Assembly: GCA_035041965.1 (NCBI GenBank) | Contig: JAPYMA010001482.1 | Span: forward strand, 45,001-109,000 | Direction of reading: 5' to 3' | Origin: Anisakis pegreffii | Taxonomy: Eukaryota; Nematoda; Chromadorea; Rhabditida; Anisakidae | Length of the DNA: 64,000 nucleotides | In this document: piece after piece, positions 24,820-37,849 of the stretch | How the letters are laid out: every line of letters begins with the position of its first letter | How positions within the stretch are numbered: position 1 is the stretch's first letter | Program-made: the position numbers and the translations under genes | The notes under the pieces: generated by a model | The model's input: only the letters and a program-made list of their open reading frames with translations | Told to the model about the DNA's origin: nothing | Databases searched by the model: none

Positions 24820-27075
24820 CTAATTGTCATCAATATTTGTATCCGATTTGGATGATCTCTTTTTGGTAGTATTTTCTGAGGAACCATTTAAGTTTATGAG
24901 GAATTGTAATACTTCGATGAGAGATACTTCCTGTTTTGAAGCGAGCTTTAAGAAGCTCGATATACGTCTAATTGATGTAATGTCTGAAGAGAGATGCATT
25001 ATCATCTTTGATTGTTCTCATGTAATCATCAAGCATTTCTTATCACTTCTGGTGGAAATTCACGTAGAAAAACAACAGCATCTGGTATGTCGTTCAAGTT
25101 GTTGAAGGCATAGAGCAAGCTAAAAAGGTAAACTTCATCAATACCGCTAATGTACTCAAGTTAAATTCATTTACCAGTTTCGAATGAAGGACCATGATTT
25201 TAAAGTGGTGAGCTATGCATATTCTTTATCACGCTCCGATTGTTCCGTTCATTGAGACGAGTGATAATGAATTATAGAAGTACATTATTTCGAAATTACG
25301 ATCTACGGGATAAGATATGCTTGAATTCAGTTGGTTCGTGTTTAATATATCATTGCAAATTTACATGTACACTATATGATGTATGCAAGAAGTACGCTTC
25401 CTGAGAAGCTAGCAACTTGAGTCCATTCATCAAAGAGGTTGTTAGAGACAATTTGATCAAAAAAAGACTGATCAAATTTGAGCAATGAGGTGATCGTTAT
25501 TTTAATGTATTTCTACTCACAATCAGAACTTCGTTGATATTCGAACAAATGCATTGAAGCTGTGCTTTATTGGCACTTGATTTATCCACTAGCTTTTATC
25601 CTATCACAGCAATTCTATTTTGTTTGCTCACAATGTTGATCGACTAAGAAGTTTTCTAAATGAATTAATAGTAAATGTTTATGTTAATGTTTAAAGTCGC
25701 ATTCATTTCAGCATATCCTTATCTCGTTTAGTTAGTTCAATACAAATTCCATACGTATATCTGAATGTTGTTATCCGTGTAATTTACATCATTCACAAAC
25801 ATTGCACAACGCGCTTTTATAATATAACTCAAATTTTAACCAGCAAATTGTTGGGGCTTCTAAATTCGCATATGATAGAGGCTAGAACTTACTTCAGCTA
25901 TGGCTATTATTCAACTATACGACGGCTTAAACATATCTTTCCATCTGCTTTCAATATGATTTCGAAAGCTTCTCATTGCCAAACCGAAATATAGGCATAA
26001 AAATATTTCAGAAGTGTAATTATCCACTATTACAACCAAAATGTTATCTTACATTAAACGAGAAAACGAGTTTTTCAAGTTAGCAATTGCAAATCGTAAA
26101 TAATTTATGCATCATGTGGTCCACACCGATTGTATGTCATTGAATTATTCCAGAACCGTTTCTTCGTGGCTATTTTCGTTTAAATGCGACGTATGATCGA
26201 GATAATGTGCTAGGAATTATCAGCTTAGTTGTGTGAACTCACACTTTGTTCATTGGATCGTTGTCGGTTTATCATGCTGTTCATTGAAATGATCTAATTC
26301 GGTTGCTAATTTCGATGAGTTTTAATACGTTCAAAACCACTCAAATGCAAAATAGCTGGTATCAGATTCTGCCGATTTGGACAGTAAAAGTGTCGTTGAA
26401 ATTCAGATATGTCTATTTTCATCATATTTTTTCCTACAATGCATTTTCGTTTTGGTCAAATTGGCTTCTCAAAAAGATCATTTCATTAAGTTGCCATGCA
26501 AATGTTTAATAAAATGGGAATCAAAACATAATGAAAGGGAAGTTGCGAAAGGGAACTCGATGAAAGTTGCGATTTGGTTCTGTGAAAATTTACTAACAGG
26601 AAATTCTGTAAGCACAAACAGCGTTTATGATTGCTTCTCCTCGGGTTCTCGAATGAGTGAACAAATGGATTCCATTGTGCTGGCAAGTGCTAAATGAGGC
26701 CAATATACAAAATATGAACGGAACACTCCTTATACTACTAATTCTCCTTATACTGCCAGTAAGATTTGCATTCTCTACCATCAGACGGAAAGTTTTCTGG
26801 TGATGTGATAATGCATAACTAGAAGAGTGAAAAACCGAAACAATAAAATTCATTAATGGCACTCAGAGCAATTTTACAGTGCAATTCATAGCAATTTTAA
26901 TGATCAATTAATAGAAAAACATTTGCTGTTTTAATCAGTCCCGAATTAGTTAGGCATTATGTTCACTATTCCTAAACATCTACCGTATAGGCCATCTGAT
27001 TCTGTTGTCACTTCATCAAAGCAGTAATGCGGCAGCCTACTGTCCATTGCTAAGTTATAAACTACTAAGTTCAAT
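24820..27075 (-). CDS. Unrecognised multi-exon gene with helical, cytosolic-looking protein (partial model)
   Basis: Several short exons with good codon content and splice sites lie in order on the complement. The fixed ones are: 27075-26984 (LNLVVYNLAMDSRLPHYC), 26433 to about 26310 (DISEFQRHFYCPNRQNLIP), 26209-26157 (HYLDHTSHLNENSHEET), an exon ending 26053 (FAIANLKNSFSRL), 26026-25916 (FGLAMRSFRNHIESRWKDMF), 25588-25521 (AQLQCICSNINEVLI), 25467 to about 25373 (FFDQIVSNNLFDEWTQVASF), an exon ending 25175 (FKIMVLHSKL), 25154-25047 (YISGIDEVYLFSLLYAFNN, then VVFLREFPPE) and 25005-24820 (ending KKRSSKSDTNIDDN, TAA). Phases agree for 25916/25588, 25521/25467, 25175/25154 and 25047/25005; the other junctions are unresolved. 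A different last acceptor (TTCAG before 24985) would give a much shorter C-terminus. No signal peptide, transmembrane helix or known motif. The amphipathic segments suggest an alpha-helical repeat protein, but that is inference. The 5' end is not located. Confidence 0.45.
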
Positions 27076-29733
27076 CTGAAATGTGGTATGGTTGATAAGA
27101 GCGTTTGGCCCATTGGTGTCCGTCGATTGCTTTGGTTTTGACATTTCAATAATGTGAGAGTCGTAGCTTATTTCGCTGATAAATGCGAACGAAATTACGA
27201 TTTTCAAACGAAAACATTACATACGGCTGACTCATTCGGATATCATTTTCACATTGATTTGATAAGACTTTTTGGCCGACGAAAATATCTTTTGTTACAC
27301 AATTACACATCGTTCTCTCTCTTCGTTGTTCAGCAGTACCAGTGAACACTCAAATGCTCATTATTCAGCGCATGTGATACTCATTTTCGACAGTATTTTT
27401 GCAAAGCTTGTGTGTTGCATTAGTATTTTGCAAAAATTATTAGCTGCAAAAAAATAACAGAAAAAGTAATATCAATTGAAGTGTTGCAAAAACGGTTATT
27501 TGTTTCAGAAAGCAACAAGTAATGAACCTTGTTTCTGAGTGTTAAATGCAAATGCATATTGAATGATGTGGATGAAATGGAAACTGGCGAAGCAGAGTGA
27601 AATAGTTAATACGACAATTCAATCTTTTAGCGTTCGCTTGCAATGCAATTAGTGCCGTATGAGACAGCTGAAAGGACGCCGTTGTGCAGGGTGTGTCGAA
27701 GCAGTGGTGATGAAGCAAATGAGTAGTTTGACTCATAAAATAATATAAGAAAATTGATGATGAAAACGAGCTTGTTAAAAACAACTCAATCGACACTTTC
27801 TCACTACGTGCACTATTCCATTCGTTCGTCTAGCTCAGCTGGCCTTAACTGAAGCCCATCATAACAATTCAACGACCATTTTGTCACTCCTCGTACATTT
27901 AATGGTACTTGCATTATTTGTCCTCATTCGTTGCCATACGTACGACGACATTCATTAATTATGAACTTTTTGGAACATCATTCCAAGCTGTACAATCCTG
28001 TAAGTCTATAAATCTTTCCTCAATCTTCTGTTAAAGATGCCATCTTCCCACACCAATTAGTGTTATACTCATAAGCACTGAATATCATTGGAAGAATCAA
28101 TCAGTAATGAAACTCAAGAAAATTGCATGTTCTTAAGATAAATTTCTCGGAGGTGTTCAAGCATACGCTTTCTCCATTCGCATACAGTTCACCTGGAATA
28201 TAATCTGTCGGCAACGACACACGTGCATTTCAACGCTAGTGGGAAACGGATGCAATTTTTCGGCACAGACTTTACTGATCCAGCAGTACCTTGTATTTTA
28301 TTAGACATGTTTTTCATAGGATTGTCCTTCTTCCTTATGAAAAGTTGTTCATTTCTCGGATATGTGCTCTTTGTTCTGCTCTGAATGAACTTCATTGAGT
28401 ACACTACATCGATTACGCTACGCCACTGTGCGTGCCACTCATACATATTGAATTTAGTTCAGACGTTACTGATCCAGCAGTACCTTATATGCGACTTTCC
28501 TGAACAGTGAAAATTGCTGATAAGTTTGCACAAAGCTGGACGTGCTTGTTCGAAATAACTGGAAGACTTTCAAGGAATAATAAGTTTGCCGAACTTTTCT
28601 ATGTATCGATAGCGGGTGATCAAGCTAATTGCACGCACTGAATTCATCGCTCTCAATAACTAGGAACGGCCATTTCAGTTACACATGAGCCATGTCGTAT
28701 GTGTAACAACACTTAGTCAGTTGCTAAAAGCTTCATAACAGCCCAAATTAATTCATTGACTCTCCCCATCCAATGTTATCCTCTTCCTCGATATTGGAAA
28801 CTATTGAAGGATGCGCTGTCATTCATATCAAGGATCGAGTCAAATAATCGATCATTAGTAAAATGAAAAGAAAACAATGAGTTGATTCAACGACTGTTGC
28901 TTAGTGATCAGAAATTGTTTACGAACTTTTATCGAGTGGAAACTTTTACAACGATACATCTGTAATAGCCTCACAAACATTTTAAAGAGTTCGAATGTTT
29001 GCCAGAAGTTAAAAATATCATAATTCTTTACTAGCACTGAAATATGAGTATCATATAAAATTCATTCAACGAGTCTTCATTGGAATAATAAATGGAAATC
29101 GCTTAGTTAAGCTCACAAACTTCGTTGCTGAGATAATCCAAGAAACAGCTGTTCATATGACTGTTGACGCTAAACGTTTAATTGTGATGATAATGGTTGC
29201 CAGTACTCATTGGACAAATGTTTTTGCTCCTGTCGGTGCAACTGACTTTTTTTTTCAAATTTTGCCTTTCTATGCGTCCAAAAAGTTTCACTTCACAAAT
29301 TATTACTTCAGTATCCAAAACAGTATCTATTCATAGTTTTTCATGAGATCATCTAGCATTACACAAAAAAGTATTTGGATTTTGTTTCAATGATTCACAT
29401 TTATCTGTTTTCTTGTCTTGACGCACCATTAATTGCGAGTATTTTATTGCTGATTCAATTCATTGAAAACTCTCTATGTGACGAATTTACTCGCTTTAGC
29501 CACTCGTCCATCATGAATGAATCACACATTTTGACATATTTTCAACTTCAATTCATTCTGCTTCTATATTATCGAGTATGCTAAGCAGTGAGATCTACAG
29601 CTACCTATCTCATGTTGTACGTATATTTAAAAATTCATTGTAGGAGAACACTAAGCGGATTTGTCCGCATTGGAACATCACATCAAGGCAAGAGCCGAAA
29701 AGTACGCGCTGCAAAAATCTCAATGGAGACAAA
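27076..29733. other. Gene-poor region between the unrecognised - gene and the arrestin gene
   Basis: Probably holds 5' exons of the - strand gene (the 27349-27146 frame on the complement is open but unproven) and the 5' control region of the arrestin gene. A 27 bp sequence with one mismatch occurs at 28266-28292 and 28460-28486. In one + frame both copies read TDPAVP, so a broken duplicated exon is conceivable. No complete gene is supportable. Confidence 0.35.
28266..28486. repeat. Pair of 27 bp direct repeats, 194 bp apart
   Basis: CAGAC-N-TTACTGATCCAGCAGTACCTT-type sequence at 28266-28292 and again at 28460-28486, one mismatch. Sequence between and around them is not similar. Confidence 0.7.
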
Positions 29734-32700
29734 ATGAAAATCGATCATTTTGATGTTTTGCTAAGCAACCAAACCGATAGGCCATACATTGGTGGAGAAA
29801 CCGTTCAGGTTCTAATTTAATATTTATCTCATTATGCATCGAGAAAGATTGATTTGCTCGATTCTGTTGACTGTTTTCGATGACTAAGAAAATGTTTATG
29901 AGTATAATTTTCAGCCGTATTCGCGTCGCATAATTTTGAACATTTTCAGGGTCAGATTGAAATCAGTGTATGTAAAAAGGTTCAAATAGCGCGATTGAGT
30001 GTTAAGTTGCTTGGTCAGGTACAAACGAGTTGGAGAAACAAAAATAGTGATGTGGTTTATGAAAGTAACGAACAGATACTCAACGAATGTATCGATTTAA
30101 CTCGGTAAAAGCTTTGCAATTGCTTTGATTGACTACTCCATAAAATGTGGCATTCGACATTGCACACTGAGCAAAAAAAAACCGAATAATGACAGACATT
30201 TTCAGTAATTTCACTTCACTGCAAAACCATTTACGCATTTAGAACAGTGATTTTCACCGAGAGGGGAAAGGAGGTTGGAGAAATTTTCTTCATGAGGGAG
30301 CTTTAGGATATCAGGAGGAAACGGAGGAGGTTGGCAAGTTAATGTTGATCGTTTTTTAATATCTCCTCCAAACTTGAAATATTTCTGCGATCACAAGGAA
30401 ATGATCCGTTTGATACCGCCGACAAGTCCATGGAGCCAAACTTCTTGATCAGCAAATTAAATACTTGTGATCTATCGCTAAGAATTAATAGATTATCGGA
30501 GGAGGGGGAGAGAATCACGGTCAAGTAGATTGTTGAGGACAATGAAAAGTGGTCGCTACTTTGTTAATTCTCAGGATGGGATATATTATAGCCACACAGA
30601 TCCCGCGGAAATCCCCGAATACAGTTTCGCCTCATTTACTTTTCAGACTTTGGTTGACTTATATGCTTAGCTCAATCTGAGGCTCATGCTTGGACTTAGT
30701 ATCACGCTCAATCTGAGAATCAGTCAAGTTGATCCAAATGGTTTATGTGGTTTTCTGATGTGTCTTCGTTCAACCATACGGATTGTTAGAGGGAAGAATA
30801 ACGGTCTGTCCTAGAGTCAAAGGGGAACACGGGGGGCGAGAGCATGAAAATCGCTGATTCAGAAGTAATTCGATATTTTTCAAGTTCGAAAGTAGTTCAA
30901 GTAATTCAGAGCAATCTTATTCATGCACAAAGCACTCTATCTATGGATTATCGCACAGTGCTGCTGAAGATACAATTCATTTAAACCAAGCAAATCCATG
31001 GACTACTTGTTCGTGTATCCTGGTTTGTACTCATAGCGAAATTTGCAATCATTAAAGAAATTTTCAGGGTAATTACCGAACACTGTGATGAAAACTTCTA
31101 CCTGACGGAAGGCCTTCATAATATTTGCTTTCAAGTACCAGTAAGTTTACTTATAAGTGTGTTATCTATTGCAATTGTTCAATATTCTCTTGATCAGCTT
31201 CACATTCCATGATGGAAGTCATGCTTTGGCTTACGATTATTCAGTTTGATCACAGCATTAGTAGATCGGAAGGACAGTGATGTATCTTCGTTTAACCACA
31301 TCGATTGTAGCGAGAAATCAACTTAACTGAATACGTTTAACTTTAGTTGTTATGAGGAAAAAACTGAGAATATGTGTCGCAAATTTATCCGATATTTCAT
31401 CAGGGGCTGAAAATATCGATCCAAGTAGTGTTTGTCAGCAGCAGAGCAACTGCTTAAGAATTTCAGCTGTGAATTTGGCATTTTATTGAGCTTTCAAACA
31501 GTTAGCTGTCAGGAACGATTACAGCAGTTAATTGCTTACAGCTGCCATTGGATGTTGTCTCATCAATTGAGAAAGAGAATCACGGTTGGGTTAGGTATTC
31601 ATGTATTGCGACACTTGAAATACCGGAAGATGGCGCTAGCGAACTGATCGCCGGTTCGTTCGTTTCATTCCTTTAAAAAAACCAATTCGAAGCGTTCAGT
31701 TTTCATTAGCCTCAAAGTATCACATCTCACAAACGAAATCAAATTGAAAGTTACACATCTAAAAAGCAACTAATAAAGCATAAGCATTTGTTCATTAGTT
31801 CGAACCAAACCATTTTCTGGTATCACCCAATGACTAAGACTAATTTTTGTACTGAATGCCAATTGTGAGATTGATTCTTGCATTGAACTTACTTCATTGA
31901 TTCTCATGCGGAATTAGGTGTCGCTGACTGAATTCAGAATCGTTCAATAAAAATTTTCAGAACGCAACTTTACGGTAGTGCCAATGTTGAACCTTGATGC
32001 GCCTTATATGAGACAACCGACGAGCAGTCGGGAAGAGTCTGATGTAATGGGGTGTTTTTGTAAGCGGAAAATAGGAACAATTTCTGCACAGATGACCGTA
32101 GACGAAATGGGCATATTGCCTGGTAGGTGTTCAATATTATATTTGTGAATGGACAACAGTAAAATATAATCCAGCAGTGCAGATAAATCAAGAGAAATGA
32201 GAAGCAATTTGTTGAAGGTGAAACAGTGCGAATCACATTAACTGTAGAGAATGATGTGAAGAAGAAGAAATCGAAGAAGCACAAGGACATCTCTCATGAG
32301 TGTGTATTGATATCCCTTTGTCAGCAGCTCGACTTCATTTCACAGAATCGATACGAATTACACTTATTCGACCGTAAATCACTCACAATTGCTGTGGAGT
32401 CACATGTTCGTTAGCTTGTTTTAAAGCAGTCTTTTCGAGAAACAAATTCTTAGCATTATGCAAGTTTGGTTAAACTGATGTGGTTGAAAATCATTGGATT
32501 CATAGAGTCGTTAAGTTTTCAATTCGTTCCTTTTCTGGCGATTAACTTCGTTTACAAAAAAATTTGAATTTGAATTTGAAGGGTACCTGCAAAGCAACTC
32601 CGGGTAGTGGACCTGAGACCAAGTACATTGACTTCACAATACCACGCGGTCTTCAACCGACATCAACCAAAGCAAATGGCCTTATCACAATCAGTTATTT

Positions 32701-32779
32701 TTTCAAACTCGATATGGATACATTCGATGTGATCGTTCCAGTTATTGTTGGCTCAATCAAAACTCCCGGACCTATCTGA
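29734..32779 (+). CDS. Alpha-arrestin (arrestin domain-containing protein)
   Basis: Adaptor with two arrestin folds; alpha-arrestins typically act in ubiquitin-linked trafficking of membrane proteins. Exons 29734-29808, 29950-30104, 31068-31140, 31542-31653, 31961-32126, 32195-32405 and 32582-32779, giving about 329 residues. N-domain marks: MKIDHFDVLLSNQ then GETVQGQIEISV, YLTEGLHNICFQVPLPLDVV and ENHGWVRYSCIATLE. C-domain marks: FTVVPMLNLDAPYMRQP, GCFCKRKIGTISAQM and QFVEGETVRITLTVEND, with IDFTIPRGL near the end. The stop follows shortly after the C-domain (GSIKTPGPI), and I see no PPxY motif, so this is a short form without the usual NEDD4-binding tail. The 32126/32195 junction is inferred (intron 68 bp, weak acceptor CAAGAG); a GTAGGT donor at 32123 fits the donor consensus better but finds no in-phase acceptor. 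Other junctions are solid. Confidence 0.9.
30690..31316. repeat. Diverged repeat in two neighbouring introns of the arrestin gene
   Basis: A stretch around 30757-30790 (GATGTGTCTTCGTTCAACC) resembles one around 31279-31310 (GATGTATCTTCGTTTAACC). A weaker match lies upstream (CATGCTTGG near 30687, CATGCTTTGG near 31220). Similarity is partial, so this is an old duplication or two relics of one dispersed element. Confidence 0.4.
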
Positions 32780-34240
32780 CTATTCGTTGTGCTTTTTACG
32801 ATGCGATTTTATTGAAAGTTAAGCAAAACATTTATAAAATCAGTGCCATAATCAAAAGAAGTTTCGCTTAAAAAGTTACAAATTGTGATGATAACCCTGT
32901 AGAATACTTGGCCAAACACCTCAAGATAGTCTAATTTCATATCAAAAAAAAGATGAAAAAAAGGATCAATTAAGCGTCACCGTAGCATTGCTGAGAACAG
33001 TTGGAATGCTAGGAAGTTCATGGCAGCTTTAAAATAAAAGAGTGAGTAATTTATCACAGTCGCAACTACATTTGTTGAAAAGATCCCCTCTTCAAGTAGT
33101 CCCTTCATTTGATGTTTGTATACGAGATACTTCACATAATAGCAGGATATTTCAAAAGAATATTAAGATGTTGAACCATGCTCACTTCGACGATGTTTTT
33201 GATTTCTGGAAATCAGGTTGCTCGAGCTTTGTTTTGACAGTGATGACCGTCGTGAAAATTCTCACTATTTTGATCAATGAGAAGGGGTTTTGGTTTGAGT
33301 AGATGTACTTATTGAGCGAAAGAGCGATTCAACGCGTTTCGAATTAAATTGTATTTTGGCATTGTTATTATCAGTTTACTTTTGTTGGCCTTCCAGAGTA
33401 TTTTCAGATACATATTTTCGTACCAGTTGAATCTATGCATTTATAGTTAATTATTTATTAGATTTCATATGTCAGCAGTAAAATTGATCAGCATATTAAT
33501 AATCTGTATAAAATAATTATGCATAAATCGCAATCGAAGTGACTTCAATGAACGCCTCAGCTATAACTCATAGGTAAAGATGATATGTAACTAAGTCCAA
33601 AAGATGGGGGTAAGTTTTTAAGTTGATCGTCAACTAACAAACACAACAGCAGTATTATGTGCTGCGATTCTATGCTCTACTTCCAAATATTTCCGAAGAT
33701 CACTTCTCGGTGAAGGTGTTCATGTCTAATTTATCTGTTTCACAGTAGCTCTCATATAACTTTCATTAATTACTAATGGACTAAAACTCATTGCCGAAAA
33801 CGTTCTACAAGCTTTTTCACGCTTACGACAAACACAAAACTATCTCGAACGTTTGTTTATCGTGATGAATTTTTTTCGGGTATAAATTTCAGCGTTTGAT
33901 ATCTATCAAGGAAAAATTTAATGAAACCAATATCACCTCGCTCGCACATATGAAATCCGATCAGAATTAGTGTTCTTTTAATCAGTACACAATTCGAAAG
34001 TCCCACGGAACTCACATTACAGACCACCGTGTAAAAATATCTTTAGAGGGTTTTTCTGGATGGAGTGAATTAATGAAATCATCACTAGCATATATAAGAT
34101 GATGAATGGTCTATGGAACAACAAAGAATGTTTCTTTATTGTAACGCGATTGCAAATAAACCTGTTAAACAGGACAAACAATCGGGAAGAAATTTTAAGG
34201 AAAAGTTTCTACCAATTGAAGAGATATAATTGATTGCTTT
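32780..34240. other. Intergenic, convergent 3' ends of arrestin (+) and PHYHD1 (-)
   Basis: About 1.5 kb of AT-rich DNA with no coding frame I can support. An open frame at 33042-33302 (+) begins at a non-ATG codon and has no motif. Confidence 0.5.
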
Positions 34241-36495
<2,255 letters not shown>

Positions 36496-36960
36496 CGGTA
36501 CAGCAAATATTGGCCACAGTGAATACTCAACTTATTTGCCAAACGAGGGCTGAAATTGAGTCAAATGCACTGTGCTGGCTTCAGTACCATCAAAATAGAA
36601 TGCAGCAACATCGAGTTTTTCCACAAAACAAAACAAGAAAGTCACATCAAAACAATGAAACCGCAAATTCGTCGCATGAAACAAACGAAACCATTAAAAA
36701 AATAAATTGTTTCATCTAGATTAGATTGTTAGAATGAGACTGAAAAATCAGTTCATCGTGAAAAATTACTTCTGCCAGAAAATGGCCTAGGCACTATCAT
36801 AAAGTGTAGTATTGATCAGCGAAACGTTCAACTGTACCACAAGACCTAACGTACTTCCGCGTTGAACTTGACTGAGCGATAAACACTCGTAAGCAAATGA
36901 GTGAATGATAGCAGATAGTGATGACACTTATCAAAATTTATTGGTGTGTCTTTCATTGGT
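36496..36960. other. Upstream region of PHYHD1, no gene seen
   Basis: Likely promoter and 5' UTR of the - strand PHYHD1 gene. Short + strand frames (36356-36553, 36444-36719) overlap its first exon and are shadows. Confidence 0.4.
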
Positions 36961-37104
36961 GTGTCTTTCTCAGTTAATGATAAGAAACCGTTGTTCATTT
37001 GTGTGTCTTTCTCAGATAATAATAAGAAACCGTTGTTCATTGGTGTGTCTTTCTCAGATAATAATAAGAAACCGTTGTTCATTGGTGTGTCTTTCTCAGA
37101 TAAT
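36961..37104. repeat. 42 bp minisatellite, about 3.4 copies
   Basis: Units start with GTGTCTTTCTCAG at 36961, 37003, 37045 and 37087, an exact 42 bp period with a few substitutions. A shorter degenerate copy (GTGTCTTTCATTG) lies just before. As 42 is a multiple of three, frames stay open across it: VSFSDNNKKPLFIG per unit on +, SEKDTPMNNGFLLL on -. The + frame continues past the array to a stop at 37188 as VFDKLAVEEQITEMFALL and a short tail. Whether it is transcribed or translated is unknown. Confidence 0.85.
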
Positions 37105-37849
37105 GTCTTTGATAAATTAGCTGTAGAAGAGCAAATTACAGAGATGTTTGCTCTCTTAGGATCCACTGCTTCTTCTCTTAATACATGATGAGACTAACAA
37201 ATAATGAAAAAAAAACTGATGAACGAAGTGTCCGAAGCAACATTGTCCTGATCATATTTTATTCAATATGTATAGAAAGATAATGATCGTTTTCTGAAAA
37301 TATATACAATATAGAAATTGTGTATGAACAATGGAAACATCACCATTTCATGTATTAATTAAACATCATAGTCACCGGTATGGCATAATATGCATAGTGA
37401 TGTGGCTAAACACTACAATTGGCAGTAATAAAAGAAAAAGGCGATTCAGGGACGGCTCTTTGATACTAAGTGAATGAAGACATGGAAAGATGAGAGTGGG
37501 ATGGAGCACATCAATTTGCGACGATGGATGGATGGGCCGTAATATGAAAATAAATCCGTGAAATTTTGCACTTTCCAAATCTTCAATGTCTCGCACACTT
37601 TCAGAATCAACATTCATCAGATATATGAGATACTGCGGAACATACAATTAAATGAGGACTGCAGTCATAAACGATTCATTAATCAGTCTCAGTTCATATC
37701 AGAGTAGGGATTATCGGTTTGAATGATTTATTTGGATTTAATCAACATAAACAGTAATATTTTTCATGAAATTCCCTATCCAATAACCAGTTTGTTAGGA
37801 TGTTTACATCTTCGAACAGAATGTGTTCACAGAAAGAATACCGGACATT
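37105..37849. other. 3' flank of the contactin gene
   Basis: Non-coding as far as I can tell. A - strand frame at 37647-37372 ends in a hydrophobic stretch (LFLLLLPIVVFSH), but the contactin model already ends in its own GPI-type tail at 37850, so this frame is not needed. Confidence 0.4.

Noticed and set aside
31197..31310. Apparent arrestin exon with an in-frame TGA (reads LHIP, stop, then LITALVDRKDSDVSS)
   Set aside because: The proper exon, with ENHGWVRYSCIATLE and matching phases, lies at 31542-31653. The TGA segment is intronic and resembles another intronic stretch at 30.7 kb, so it is a repeat and not a pseudo-exon.
37372..37647. - strand frame ending in a hydrophobic stretch, considered as contactin's GPI exon
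   Set aside because: Exon 38008-37850 completes the last FNIII domain and carries its own hydrophobic tail and stop in phase, so this frame is not needed.
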